Part shown: positions 17,178 to 26,307 of the stretch, in pieces
Layout of the letters: every line of letters begins with the position of its first letter
Position numbering within the stretch: the stretch's first letter is position 1
Assembly: GCA_013298865.1 (NCBI GenBank)
Contig: JAAFJL010000014.1
Span: 1-50,483, forward strand
Source of the DNA: Cytophagales bacterium
GTDB taxonomy: Bacteria; Bacteroidota; Bacteroidia; Cytophagales; Spirosomataceae
Length of the DNA: 50,483 bases
Direction of reading: 5' to 3'
Translations under genes and position numbers: made by a program
The notes under the pieces: generated by a model
The model's input: the letters and a program-made list of their open reading frames with translations, nothing else
Told to the model about the DNA's origin: nothing
Databases searched by the model: none

Positions 17178-20100
17178 TTAAGGATTCAAACACCCTACAC
17201 GATAGTCGTATACTTGCGTCTGTCCATCACAAACGCCAAAGATGATTGATTTTCCAATTTTCTTAATGTCTTTTACATCACCTTTTACATTAAATTGTGA
17301 GGCAAATTGAGGAATGTAATGATATTGTAGTGGAACATCATCTCCTCTTAAATAACATCCAGAATTGGCATCCATTTTACCAATTCTCATTCTAAATTTT
17401 GAATTATTACCTGCTAACAATATGTTGGGGTTTTTCTTTGTTGGAATTATCAAAATAGCATGAACTGGAGCAAATTGTGCTTGTATTGGCAATGGTTTTT
17501 TGATGAATTTTTTGCCAGTATTCTCCAAAACAATACTTCTGGTTTCTGTAATTTGAAGTGTTTTTGCACCTGCTAAATCGTCCGAAGAAAATAAATCTTC
17601 CATCGTCACTTCTGCATAAGATTTAAAATCTGTAAACTTCTTTTTCAGTGAAACTACTTGTTCTAAAGCCTCATCTCGCCCATAAGCTGGATAGTTTTTT
17701 CCCTGAATATAATAACTCATGTAGGGGTCAATGGTCTCATTTTTATCGAAATCTCCGTACAACAAACTAATCGGTTCTTGCTCAGAAGCATTCATTTGAT
17801 GATTTTGCCCAATATTGCCCAACACAAAATCTGTATCTCCGTCCAAATCTAAATCAGCCCCTTCAACGGTATTCCACCAACCAGTCGAGTTTTCGATTTG
17901 TTCAATATTAGCCATATTGAATCCTTTTTTGCTATTTTTCAAAATCGTAATTGGCATCCATTCGCCTACCAAAATCAAATCCATCAATTTATCTTTATCA
18001 ACATCATCAACTGCCGCATCACTCACCAAGCCAATACTTCCCAAACTTTGCTTTGAAAACTTACCTTTCCCATCATTTATCAACACAAAACTTTCATCAG
18101 ATAAGGGGAATTTTCCAGGGGTCACAGTTCCACCAACAAATAAATCTATGTCTCCATCATTTTCTACATCAAATGCTTTCACACATGAACCATTGGCAGT
18201 TTCTGCTGGCAAAGATGCTTCATTTTTTGTAAAATTTCCCTTCCCGTCGTTCAAATATAACCGGTCATGTTGCCAAGAATCATTTGCCAACAAACCATAA
18301 TCTCCACTAACAACGTATAAATCTAAGTCTTTATCTCCGTCCGCATCGAAAAAGGTAGCATCACGGTCTTCAAAAGTTTTTTCTAAATCAAATTTTGGCT
18401 GAGGTTTTGGCGTAAAATTGCCAGCTTTATTTTGCAGAAATATCATCCCAGATTGTTCTCTTGCACCTCCACAATAAATATCTTCCAGACCATCAGCATT
18501 TACATCACCCACTGCCATTCTCGCTCCTGAATATGAGTAATGTTGAGGTAGCAAAACTTGCCTATCAAAATCATTGAGAGGGTTTTCTGTATGGGTGAAA
18601 TTAAGGGCATCCTGTATTTGATTAATTGGAGGTGTTTGGTCAGGGAACATAGGTATCTCCTTTTCCTTACAAGTCTCACGTTTTGCATAGTCCATTAGTA
18701 AACGCTTTGTCATTGAGCCGTTCCCACAATAGTTACTTTTAAAATTTTCTTTCCCACCCCATTGCACACTAACTGAATGAACTACACTCGAATCAATTCC
18801 TACTAAAATATCTTGAGACACAGAAGATTGAAAACCTCTACTACTCTGATTTTCAAACGCTTGCTGTCTTTCTTTACCATTCACTACCGAATTTACTTGT
18901 ACTTTTACCCCAATTCCAAACGGATTCTGAGGCGAACCTTTTATCTTGATTTTTAAATATTGTTTAGGTTGAGTTTCTTGTAAATTATTTTTATAAATCT
19001 TCGCAGTTTCGTTGATATTATTTGTGATAATTTCTAAATCTCCGTCATTATCCAAATCCGCATAAACTGCTCCATTGGCAACAGTTGGCTCTTCAAATCC
19101 CCAGTCGGTTGACTTATCAGCAAAGGTTAAATCATGATTATTTTTAAAAATGTATTGATGTGTTTTTGAGGAAGGCATCTGTTTAAGAAGCTCTAAAAAG
19201 CTCTTCTTCGCCTGTCCGTTGGCTACTTTAGACTGCTCATCGCTATAATATTTCACAAAATCAGCATCGGTGTAGTCTCTTCCCAATCCATTACTCACAA
19301 ACAAATCTTTGAACCCATCATTGTCAAAATCCGCAAAAAGACCTGCCCATGACCAATCCGTATGAGAGACTCCCGCAATCTGCCCAATCTCAGAAAAAGT
19401 ATTATTTCCATTATTCAGTTGGAGCATATTTCTCATATTTTGATGATGAAAATCATTGTCCAACTCAGCCTGATAGGTGTTCCAATTATCAGGAAATATT
19501 AATTTCTTTTGTCTAAAATTATCTTCTGGCAACATATCCAACGTGAAAATATCTTGCAAACCATCATTGTTGAAATCCGCAATATCCACTCCCATTGCAA
19601 AGCGAGAAATATGCCCAGTTTGTTCTTTTATTGAATTTTTGAATTTCCCATTTCCTTGATTAATGTACAAATAATCTTCCTCCACGTAATCATTCGTCAC
19701 GTAAATATCAGGCAAATTATCATTATTGACATCAGCAACTGAAACACCCAAACCAAAGCTCATTGCATTGCCAGAAATCCCAGCTTCTTCCGAGACATCT
19801 GTAAAATGAGGATTAGTCATGGAATTATTCTCAGACTTAATTTCTCCTGTTGAGGCTATGGGACTCGGTTTGCTATTATTCATAAACAATTTATCTCCCG
19901 CAAATTCATCTCTTTCATTTCGTACAACGGCTGCCTCTTTCCGTTGATAACCCCGTAAATTATGATTGAGCAAATACATATCTAAATCTCCATCACCGTC
20001 ATAATCCAACCAAGCTGCCTGTGTAGAATATCCCATATCTGCCAGACCATATTCTTCTGCTTTTTCAGAGAAAGTCAAGTTATGATTATTGATGAAAAGC

Positions 20101-20525
20101 TGATTTTTTCTTTGTGCTGGTTGCTTATTTCCAGAATAACATACATAAATATCCAACCAACCATCTGCATTTACATCTATTACACTAACGCCTGTTTTCC
20201 AATCACCTTTTCGTCCTGATACACCAGCTTTTGTAGTAATTTTTTCAAATCTCAAATCTCCTTTATTCAAAAACAGTTCATTATCTACCTGATTTCCAGT
20301 GAAATACAAATCAATCAATCCATCATTATTGAAATCTCCAGAAGCAACTCCGCCACCATTATAAAAATATTCATAAGCCAAAATATTATCGGTTTCGGTT
20401 TCAGTTAATAGATTCATAAAATCAACTTTTGAATCCTCAGCAGAAAGTGTTGAAAAGAGTTTTTGTTCTTTTTTACAAGAAGAAAAGACCATGGCAATTA
20501 AAATAAGAGAATATATTTTCTGCAT
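17178..20525 (-). CDS. FG-GAP/VCBS repeat lipoprotein with ASPIC/UnbV domain, paralogue
   Basis: A 1115-residue paralogue of the next gene on the strand. I start it at 20525 rather than at an in-frame ATG 39 bp upstream because MQKIYSLILIAMVFSSC is then a proper lipoprotein signal (Cys17), matching its neighbour. It has the same calcium-loop repeats (GDFNNDGLIDLY, DVNADGWLDIY, DYDGDGDLDMY, ADVNNDNLPDIY, ADLDNDGDLEII, ADVNADGLEDIY region). Its ASPIC/UnbV domain is FGIGVKVQVNS...NQSSRGFQSSVSQDILVGI. It is likely anchored to the outer membrane, facing the periplasm or the cell surface. Its position directly after SusC and SusD suggests it helps capture or process the same substrate. It has its own candidate promoter. 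Confidence 0.91.
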   Translation of the reverse strand: MQKIYSLILIAMVFSSCKKEQKLFSTLSAEDSKVDFMNLLTETETDNILAYEYFYNGGGVASGDFNNDGLIDLYFTGNQVDNELFLNKGDLRFEKITTKAGVSGRKGDWKTGVSVIDVNADGWLDIYVCYSGNKQPAQRKNQLFINNHNLTFSEKAEEYGLADMGYSTQAAWLDYDGDGDLDMYLLNHNLRGYQRKEAAVVRNERDEFAGDKLFMNNSKPSPIASTGEIKSENNSMTNPHFTDVSEEAGISGNAMSFGLGVSVADVNNDNLPDIYVTNDYVEEDYLYINQGNGKFKNSIKEQTGHISRFAMGVDIADFNNDGLQDIFTLDMLPEDNFRQKKLIFPDNWNTYQAELDNDFHHQNMRNMLQLNNGNNTFSEIGQIAGVSHTDWSWAGLFADFDNDGFKDLFVSNGLGRDYTDADFVKYYSDEQSKVANGQAKKSFLELLKQMPSSKTHQYIFKNNHDLTFADKSTDWGFEEPTVANGAVYADLDNDGDLEIITNNINETAKIYKNNLQETQPKQYLKIKIKGSPQNPFGIGVKVQVNSVVNGKERQQAFENQSSRGFQSSVSQDILVGIDSSVVHSVSVQWGGKENFKSNYCGNGSMTKRLLMDYAKRETCKEKEIPMFPDQTPPINQIQDALNFTHTENPLNDFDRQVLLPQHYSYSGARMAVGDVNADGLEDIYCGGAREQSGMIFLQNKAGNFTPKPQPKFDLEKTFEDRDATFFDADGDKDLDLYVVSGDYGLLANDSWQHDRLYLNDGKGNFTKNEASLPAETANGSCVKAFDVENDGDIDLFVGGTVTPGKFPLSDESFVLINDGKGKFSKQSLGSIGLVSDAAVDDVDKDKLMDLILVGEWMPITILKNSKKGFNMANIEQIENSTGWWNTVEGADLDLDGDTDFVLGNIGQNHQMNASEQEPISLLYGDFDKNETIDPYMSYYIQGKNYPAYGRDEALEQVVSLKKKFTDFKSYAEVTMEDLFSSDDLAGAKTLQITETRSIVLENTGKKFIKKPLPIQAQFAPVHAILIIPTKKNPNILLAGNNSKFRMRIGKMDANSGCYLRGDDVPLQYHYIPQFASQFNVKGDVKDIKKIGKSIIFGVCDGQTQVYDYRVGCLNP

Positions 20526-20600
20526 TAGGAAATCAGTAAAGGGAATTTGAAAATTTATGTACAAGTAAAATTACACAAACAGAATAATTTAGACTCAGCC

Positions 20601-20608
20601 CAAATATA
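20601..20608 (-). promoter_or_regulatory. candidate -7 box (TATATTTG) for the FG-GAP lipoprotein genes
   Basis: On the minus strand this reads TATATTTG, an exact match to the Bacteroidota TAnnTTTG box, giving a leader of about 70 nt before the ATG at 20525. A well-spaced -33 TTTG is not evident, so support is partial. Confidence 0.4.
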
Positions 20609-20737
20609 ACTTAGAGATATTGAGGATTAGAGAAAAGGCAAAATATTAACCCTATTCCTCTAAGTTTATAGTTTTACAGGTTACTTTTAGACTATCCTTT
20701 AACAATTTAAAAATTAACAAATCTCATAGTAAAAAAC

Positions 20738-20770
20738 AAAGAGAGAGCAGGTTAGACCTGCCCTCTCTTT
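20738..20770 (-). terminator. intrinsic terminator after susD
   Basis: AAAGAGAGAGCAGGT (20738-20752) pairs with ACCTGCCCTCTCTTT (20756-20770) with one mismatch and a 3-nt loop. It lies 25 bp past the susD stop on the minus strand and separates the SusCD pair from the FG-GAP lipoprotein genes. Confidence 0.85.
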
Positions 20771-20794
20771 TATTGTATTAACAAAATCTAAGAA

Positions 20795-22267
20795 TTAATA
20801 TCCTGGGTTTTGCTTCAAGTTTGGATTCGCATCAATACGTGATTGTGGAATTGGGAACAATGAACGGAATGCCGCAGTGTTCTTCATGAATTGAGTTGGC
20901 TTATTAAATACACCAAAACGAACCATATCCTGACGTCTCCATGACTCACCACCCATTTCACGACCTCTTTCTTTTAGGAAATTCTCTTCTGTTACATCAG
21001 CAACAGTCCAAGCCTTCACACCTGCACGAGCTCTAACTGGGTTAATGTCTAATAAAGCACCAGCTTTGTCACCCAAACGCATTTTAGCTTCGGCACGCAT
21101 CAAGTGAACGTCAGCTAAACGGAACATAGCCCAGTCATTATCTTGGTCATTTGAAGTGTTATTCTTCTGGATTTCATACTTTGCCCAACGAGCACCAGCT
21201 CCTTGATACTCAGGGTCAGAAGATGTCATTTCATCCTTCTTGAAATCAGGTAAGAAAATCAATGGATTGTTTGAATCATCAACCAATATCTTTCCATCAG
21301 CAGCATATTGCTGACCAGCCAATAACATACTCTTACGTACGTCACCACTTTCAAATGAATTATAAAACTCAGAAGTTGTACAGAAACCATTCCAAGGCTG
21401 ACCAGCCAAGTTATAAGTTTTCTGACTTGCATAGTGCAATGTACGCATCTGAATATTCATACCACCAGCTTTATTGCGATCGAAAGGTAATGCCCAGATA
21501 TTCTCGTTTGAACCTTCGTTTTTAGCAAAGAAGTTAGCAAAGAAGTTACCTTCCAAAGTAAATAATTTAGTGTCAATTACTTTAGTTGCTGCATCAATTG
21601 TTTTCTGCCATTCAGGAGCTCCTTTGTAAACACCTGCATTCAAATACAACTTAGCTAAAATAGTATTCGCAGTTGCTTGAGTAATACGACCATAAGCCTT
21701 ACCAGCTGGCAATTTAGATAATACATCTGATAATTCTTTCTCAATAAAAGCATAAACATCAGCTCTTGGCTTTTGCCCTGCATTTGCATCAGTAATCGAC
21801 GTTGAAACAGGAACATTTCCGAATGTATCACACAACAAGAAGTAATAAAATGCACGTATTGCTCTTAATTCTGCAACGGCAGATTCGTTTGAACTTACTT
21901 GTGGAATCAATTGATTAATTAAACCAATATTTCCATAACACATTCCCCATAAACCATTGATTGGTCCGTGCAGAGGAGTCCATGTATGGCGGTTATAGTT
22001 CAACCAATCACCACCATCGTACCAATCTTTTCCACGAGTAGGGACTAACATCAAATCTGATGTAGCTTCCATATTGTGAAAATTCCAAGCATAATCACGA
22101 AGTCCACCATAAGCAGGTCCGAGTGCTGCTGCTACTTGTGCATCGTTTTTCAAAAATTGGTCTGCTGGGATAACGTTGTAAACGGTCTCTGTCAAATCTG
22201 TACAAGACTGTAAACCTGTTGTCGCCAAAGCACCCGCAAAAATTAGATACTTAATTGTCTTTTTCAT
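20795..22267 (-). CDS. SusD/RagB family nutrient-binding outer-membrane lipoprotein
   Basis: A 490-residue lipoprotein with lipobox LQSC (Cys22). The helical SusD fold is recognisable from PADQFLKNDAQVAAALGPAYGGLRDY (about 34-59), RAIRAFYYFLLCDTFGNVPV (about 131-150), TANTILAKLYLNAGVYKG (about 203-220) and the C-terminal DWAMFRLADVHLMRAEAKMRLGDKAGALLDINPVRARAGV and RGREMGGESWRRQDMVRFGVF blocks. It forms the surface lid over the SusC barrel encoded immediately upstream and captures oligomeric substrate for TonB-dependent import. A hairpin lies between the two genes. The substrate cannot be deduced because no glycoside hydrolase, peptidase or regulator is adjacent on this strand. Confidence 0.96.
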   Translation of the reverse strand: MKKTIKYLIFAGALATTGLQSCTDLTETVYNVIPADQFLKNDAQVAAALGPAYGGLRDYAWNFHNMEATSDLMLVPTRGKDWYDGGDWLNYNRHTWTPLHGPINGLWGMCYGNIGLINQLIPQVSSNESAVAELRAIRAFYYFLLCDTFGNVPVSTSITDANAGQKPRADVYAFIEKELSDVLSKLPAGKAYGRITQATANTILAKLYLNAGVYKGAPEWQKTIDAATKVIDTKLFTLEGNFFANFFAKNEGSNENIWALPFDRNKAGGMNIQMRTLHYASQKTYNLAGQPWNGFCTTSEFYNSFESGDVRKSMLLAGQQYAADGKILVDDSNNPLIFLPDFKKDEMTSSDPEYQGAGARWAKYEIQKNNTSNDQDNDWAMFRLADVHLMRAEAKMRLGDKAGALLDINPVRARAGVKAWTVADVTEENFLKERGREMGGESWRRQDMVRFGVFNKPTQFMKNTAAFRSLFPIPQSRIDANPNLKQNPGY

Positions 22268-22382
22268 TTGAATATTTTTTATCTTTTACTTTTTGTAAAA
22301 AACTGTTGTTATTGTATCGAACGGAGTGTTCAAAAAAAAGGTTGTCTTTTTCTAAAGAAATTTTCAACTTTTTTTATTATTT

Positions 22383-22422
22383 AATAGACTATCTAAACCA
22401 AAATTAGAAAAGATAGTCTATT
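22383..22422 (-). terminator. hairpin between susC and susD
   Basis: AATAGACTATCT (22383-22394) pairs exactly with AGATAGTCTATT (22411-22422), 16-nt loop, just after the susC stop on the minus strand. It is not followed by a clean T-run, so it is more likely an mRNA-stabilising or attenuating hairpin than a full terminator. Confidence 0.6.
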
Positions 22423-22436
22423 AATGTCTCCTTAAA

Positions 22437-25400
22437 TTAGAATGACAAGTTGATTCCCACATTGAAACCTCTTGTTTTGTAATAGAACTGACGAGTATCA
22501 ATACCTGGTGTTTGTCCAGCTAAAGTTAACTCTGGGTCAATTCCTTTGTATTTAGTGATTACAAACAAGTTAGTACCAGACACATAAACTCTTGCTCTGC
22601 TCAAAATACCACTTTTCACAGGAATTGTATAACCCAATGTAAAGTTGTCCATACGTACAAAATCACCTGACTCTACAAAGTAATCATAAGAGTTTGTTCT
22701 GTCTGATTTTACTGGTGATTGTGCCGAACCTACTAAAGCATTTTCGTCAGGGAAACGACCAACTTGACGACCCATGATTAATTGGTTCGTATTCATGATT
22801 TTATTACCAAAACGTCCGTTCAACAAGAAATTTAAGCTCCAATTTTTGTATGTAAATGTATTATTCAAAGATGCTGTAACAGTTGGTTGTGGACTACCAA
22901 TAAAAGCACGATCTTCAGGAAGGAAATCAGTACCATCTGCATTTAAAGTTTTACCATCTCCGTTATTATCTTTCACAACATACTGTCCTTTTTCATCAAA
23001 TTTAACAACATTGTATCCCCAGAATGCACCTACTGGCAAACCTGGCTTCAATACTGTAAAGTTTACTGCAGAAGTACCACGCAAGAAACCACCTAAGTCA
23101 GCAGGTTGGAAAATTTCATTTGGAGATTTGAAATCAGGATTAACCGAGCTATTCAAACTAACCACTTGGTTATCGTTATAAGCTCCTGCTAAAACGGTTG
23201 TCCATTGGAAATCTTTACCATCAACCACTAAATAATTTAATGAAGCCTCAATACCTGAGTTTTTCATTGAACCTACGTTAGCTAAAATTGCAGGTGTCAC
23301 ATACTTACCTGTTTCAACTGGAACTGAAACAGTAAACAACAAATCATCAGTAGTACGAGTATAATAGTCAATACTACCTGTCAATTTAGCCTTCAATAAT
23401 GAGAAATCTAAACCGATACCATAGTTGGTATTAACTTCCCATTTCAAATCTGGATTGGCATTTTGGATTGGTCTGTAAGAAGGAAGGAAATCATTGGCTT
23501 TCCCGTCGTAATATGTCCCACTTTGACCCACTAACTGCAATGAAGCATAAGGTTGAATGCCTTCTGAGTTACCTGTACGACCCCAGCTAACACGAGCTTT
23601 CATGTTGTCAACTACTGGACTACCTTTCAAGAAATCAAACTGGTCTAATGCAACCCCAACCGAAGCAGAAGGGAAGAAACCCCATTTATTGTTTGTTCCA
23701 AATTTGGTTGAACCATCACGACGTAAATTTACCGTAGCAAAAATCTTGTCTGAATAGTTATAAGTTGCACGTCCGAAGAACGAAATCAACTTATAGTCAA
23801 ACTTATATGAACCAACAGCATTAGCTACATTATTGCCTAAAGACAGACCGACACCAGCACCTATGTTATTATAACCAAAGTTGTCCGTCAAGAAGTTATT
23901 GTTTGAAGCACCAAATCCTTCAGAAGTTACTTCTTGGTATGAATAACCTGCTAATAAGCCCAAAGAGTTAGTACCAATTTTTTTATTATAATTTAACGTA
24001 GATTCTATCAATTGATCCATTGCTGGAGGAGCTGACAATTTCCCAGAACCTTGATCAAAAGTAAAAGGGTTTAATGTTCTTGAAGCAGAACCATTAGCTG
24101 TTCTTCCTGCTTTGGGAACTGAAGTTTGGTAATATCCACGAGCATCACTCAAAGTACGGATTGAAGCATTTGTTCCGAATGTCAAGTCATCAGTAATTTT
24201 ATAACGTCCATTCACATTTGCTAAAAATTCATTTTGTCTTCCCTCATCTGTTGTACCATCAATGTAAGCAACAGGGTTATTTTGTGAAAATGAAGCATCA
24301 CGTTCAAAGAAAGAACCGTCAGCGTTACGAATCGGATCAGTTGGCAAGAAAGTATTAGCAAAAACGAATGCAAGATTTTGTGCATAATTTCTCTTAGTAG
24401 TAATAGCAGAAAGGTTGATGCCTAAATTTAAACGACCGTTAATTGATGTTTGGTCGGCATTCAAACGAGCAGAAATACGCTCCATACCAGACTTCAATAC
24501 AACTCCGTCTTGCTTCAAGTAACCTAAAGAGGCACGGTAACTGAAGTTTTCAGCACCACCAGAGAAACCTAAATTATGGCTTTGTGCAGGAGCACTGCGA
24601 GATATAGCCGCAACCCAGTCTGTATTTGCACCACGGTCATCAATTTTAAAGCCTAATTTAGTAGCTTCTGCTCTATAACTGGCAGCATCATATAAATTTG
24701 GTCTTTGAGAAATTGTCTCTACGCCATAATAAGCATTATAGTCAACAGTAGTTTTACCACCTTTACCACGCTTGGTTGTAATCATGATTACACCATTAGA
24801 TGCACGTGAACCATAGATAGCTGCCGAAGAAGCATCACGCAAAACGTCCATTGTTGCAATATCGTTCGGGTCAATGTTTTGGATAGGTACACCAGGTACA
24901 CCATCAACAACATACAATGGCTCTGAACCAGCAGAAATTGAACCAACACCACGCAAACGAACTGTTGGCGTAGAGTTAGGGTCACCACCAGCACGGGTAA
25001 TTACCAAACCAGCTACCTTACCAGCCAAAGCAGACATTGGGTTGTTCAATACTCCACCATTAAAGTCCTTGCTTGTTACTGAAGTTACAGTACCTGACAA
25101 TTCTTTCTTTTTCTGAGTACCATAACCAACTACTACAACTTCATCAAGAGCTTTAGTTTCTGACGCTAAAGAAATGTCAACAACTGAGCGTGAACCTACT
25201 GCTACATCTTGTTTCGCATAACCTACAAATGAAACTGTCAAAGTTGCATTGTTTGGTACACTCAATTTATAGTTACCGTTAACGTCTGTTTGAGTACCCT
25301 TATTGGCACCCTTCACAGCTACTGAAACACCTGGCATTCCTGAGCCATCAGCGGCATCAGAAACTTTTCCAGTTACAGTTCTGTCTTGTGCGAAAACGCT

Positions 25401-25502
25401 CAAAGACATAAGCATTGCGACTGCCATAGTAAAAATTGATCCTACTTTGGAAGCACCTTGTCGCTTAGAGCGACCAAACCATCCGTAAAAATGATTGTCC
25501 AT
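22437..25502 (-). CDS. SusC/RagA family TonB-linked outer-membrane transporter
   Basis: A 1021-residue TonB-dependent importer. The long N terminus (about 38 residues, ending MSLSVFAQ) is a signal peptide with an unusually basic leader (GRSKRQGASK). It is followed by a carboxypeptidase-regulatory-like domain (about 42-115, VTGKVSDAADGSGMPGVSVAVKG), the SusC motif LDEVVVVGYGTQKKKELSGTV, a plug (about 125-245, with RLRGVGSISAGSEPLYVVDGVPG and IYGSRASNGVIMITTKRGK), then a large beta-barrel ending RGFNVGINLSF with the terminal aromatic expected for barrel insertion. It works with the SusD lipoprotein encoded next. No N-terminal secretin/TonB short domain is present, so control by a dedicated FecR is not indicated. 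Confidence 0.97.
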   Translation of the reverse strand: MDNHFYGWFGRSKRQGASKVGSIFTMAVAMLMSLSVFAQDRTVTGKVSDAADGSGMPGVSVAVKGANKGTQTDVNGNYKLSVPNNATLTVSFVGYAKQDVAVGSRSVVDISLASETKALDEVVVVGYGTQKKKELSGTVTSVTSKDFNGGVLNNPMSALAGKVAGLVITRAGGDPNSTPTVRLRGVGSISAGSEPLYVVDGVPGVPIQNIDPNDIATMDVLRDASSAAIYGSRASNGVIMITTKRGKGGKTTVDYNAYYGVETISQRPNLYDAASYRAEATKLGFKIDDRGANTDWVAAISRSAPAQSHNLGFSGGAENFSYRASLGYLKQDGVVLKSGMERISARLNADQTSINGRLNLGINLSAITTKRNYAQNLAFVFANTFLPTDPIRNADGSFFERDASFSQNNPVAYIDGTTDEGRQNEFLANVNGRYKITDDLTFGTNASIRTLSDARGYYQTSVPKAGRTANGSASRTLNPFTFDQGSGKLSAPPAMDQLIESTLNYNKKIGTNSLGLLAGYSYQEVTSEGFGASNNNFLTDNFGYNNIGAGVGLSLGNNVANAVGSYKFDYKLISFFGRATYNYSDKIFATVNLRRDGSTKFGTNNKWGFFPSASVGVALDQFDFLKGSPVVDNMKARVSWGRTGNSEGIQPYASLQLVGQSGTYYDGKANDFLPSYRPIQNANPDLKWEVNTNYGIGLDFSLLKAKLTGSIDYYTRTTDDLLFTVSVPVETGKYVTPAILANVGSMKNSGIEASLNYLVVDGKDFQWTTVLAGAYNDNQVVSLNSSVNPDFKSPNEIFQPADLGGFLRGTSAVNFTVLKPGLPVGAFWGYNVVKFDEKGQYVVKDNNGDGKTLNADGTDFLPEDRAFIGSPQPTVTASLNNTFTYKNWSLNFLLNGRFGNKIMNTNQLIMGRQVGRFPDENALVGSAQSPVKSDRTNSYDYFVESGDFVRMDNFTLGYTIPVKSGILSRARVYVSGTNLFVITKYKGIDPELTLAGQTPGIDTRQFYYKTRGFNVGINLSF

Positions 25503-26145
25503 AGGTAATGTTAAGATTGGGAAAATGGTTAATGAATGATTTTTATAAGAATAGCATAACAGGTACTATGAGTAAAACTTACCAAGTTGACTTTGCAAAA
25601 GAAGAATTTATGGTTAGGTCAAAATGGCACTTACATAATAAAAAGTATGAAAATGCTATTAATATATCATACAAAATAGGCGAGAAAGTTTCTATAATTC
25701 AATTTTTTTGGAAAAAATTTTTATTTTCTGCAAACATTTGCAGGCATGAGAAATTGTACTCATTCATGAAGCAATACCGTATAGCACTGGATAGCACTGG
25801 AATAAAAAAATGCCATTTTGAGGGTTTTAATAAACATTTTTCAACAAAAATAATATTACTCAACTTTGTATAAATTGTATTTTTTTAACAGCAAAATTGG
25901 TAAAAAATATTTTTTATTTTTTTTCTAAATATTAACATAATAGAATTTTATAATGCCAAGATTCTTTAAAATACAACACTTTTATGAGAATAGTACAAAA
26001 ATGAAAAAACTTATTCTTCTTGATAAAACTATTTTTTAAAAAGCAGTTTTTTGAAATTTTGATACCTAAAACTTTTACCTGCAAAACTCTCTTCAAATTC
26101 ATCTATATCATGAATAGGTCTTATTTGCTTTTTTACCATAAGTCT

Positions 26146-26181
26146 AAAGTCATTCTTGCAATCTTTTGCAAGAATGACTTT
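26146..26181. repeat. perfect 16-bp palindrome with 4-nt loop
   Basis: AAAGTCATTCTTGCAA (26146-26161), TCTT, then the exact complement (26166-26181). It is not near a gene end and has no T-run after it, so it may be an operator, a leader hairpin or an extragenic repeat. Confidence 0.75.
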
Positions 26182-26259
26182 CTTCAAGATTTTCTATACA
26201 TTTTCTTAGGGCTTTCATACTTTCCTTCCATTGTATTTCACCTACCTTTCTTTTGTTTG

Positions 26260-26267
26260 TATCTTTG
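26260..26267 (+). promoter_or_regulatory. candidate -7 box (TATCTTTG) for the FAD/Fe-S dehydrogenase gene
   Basis: An exact TAnnTTTG match 40 bp before the ATG at 26308, giving a leader of about 34 nt. A TTG lies upstream but at a spacing longer than the usual 19-21 nt, so only the -7 element is supported. Confidence 0.45.
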
Positions 26268-26307
26268 AATCTTAAATGTTTTTAATGAAACTGTTTAAAT
26301 CAAGAGA

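Larger units (their letters stand above)
25503..26307. other. 805-bp AT-rich divergent intergenic region
   Basis: It separates susC (minus) from the FAD/Fe-S dehydrogenase (plus). Visible structure: a tandem duplication of ATAGCACTGG at 25781-25800, a perfect 16-bp palindrome at 26146-26181, and a TATCTTTG box near the plus-strand gene. On the minus strand TATTTTTG (complement of 25845-25852) matches TAnnTTTG and would give a leader of about 340 nt, weakly supported. Two open frames (25508-25873 and 26020-26268) have low-complexity F/K/I-rich translations and look non-coding. Confidence 0.6.

Noticed and set aside
25508-25873. A 121-codon open frame in the long spacer upstream of the dehydrogenase
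   Set aside because: It starts just outside the susC start, has no ribosome-binding context and low-complexity composition, and crosses a short tandem duplication.
26020-26268. An 82-codon open frame before the dehydrogenase gene
   Set aside because: The product is almost entirely F, L, K and I from AT-rich DNA, it spans the 16-bp palindrome and the promoter box, and no family is visible.
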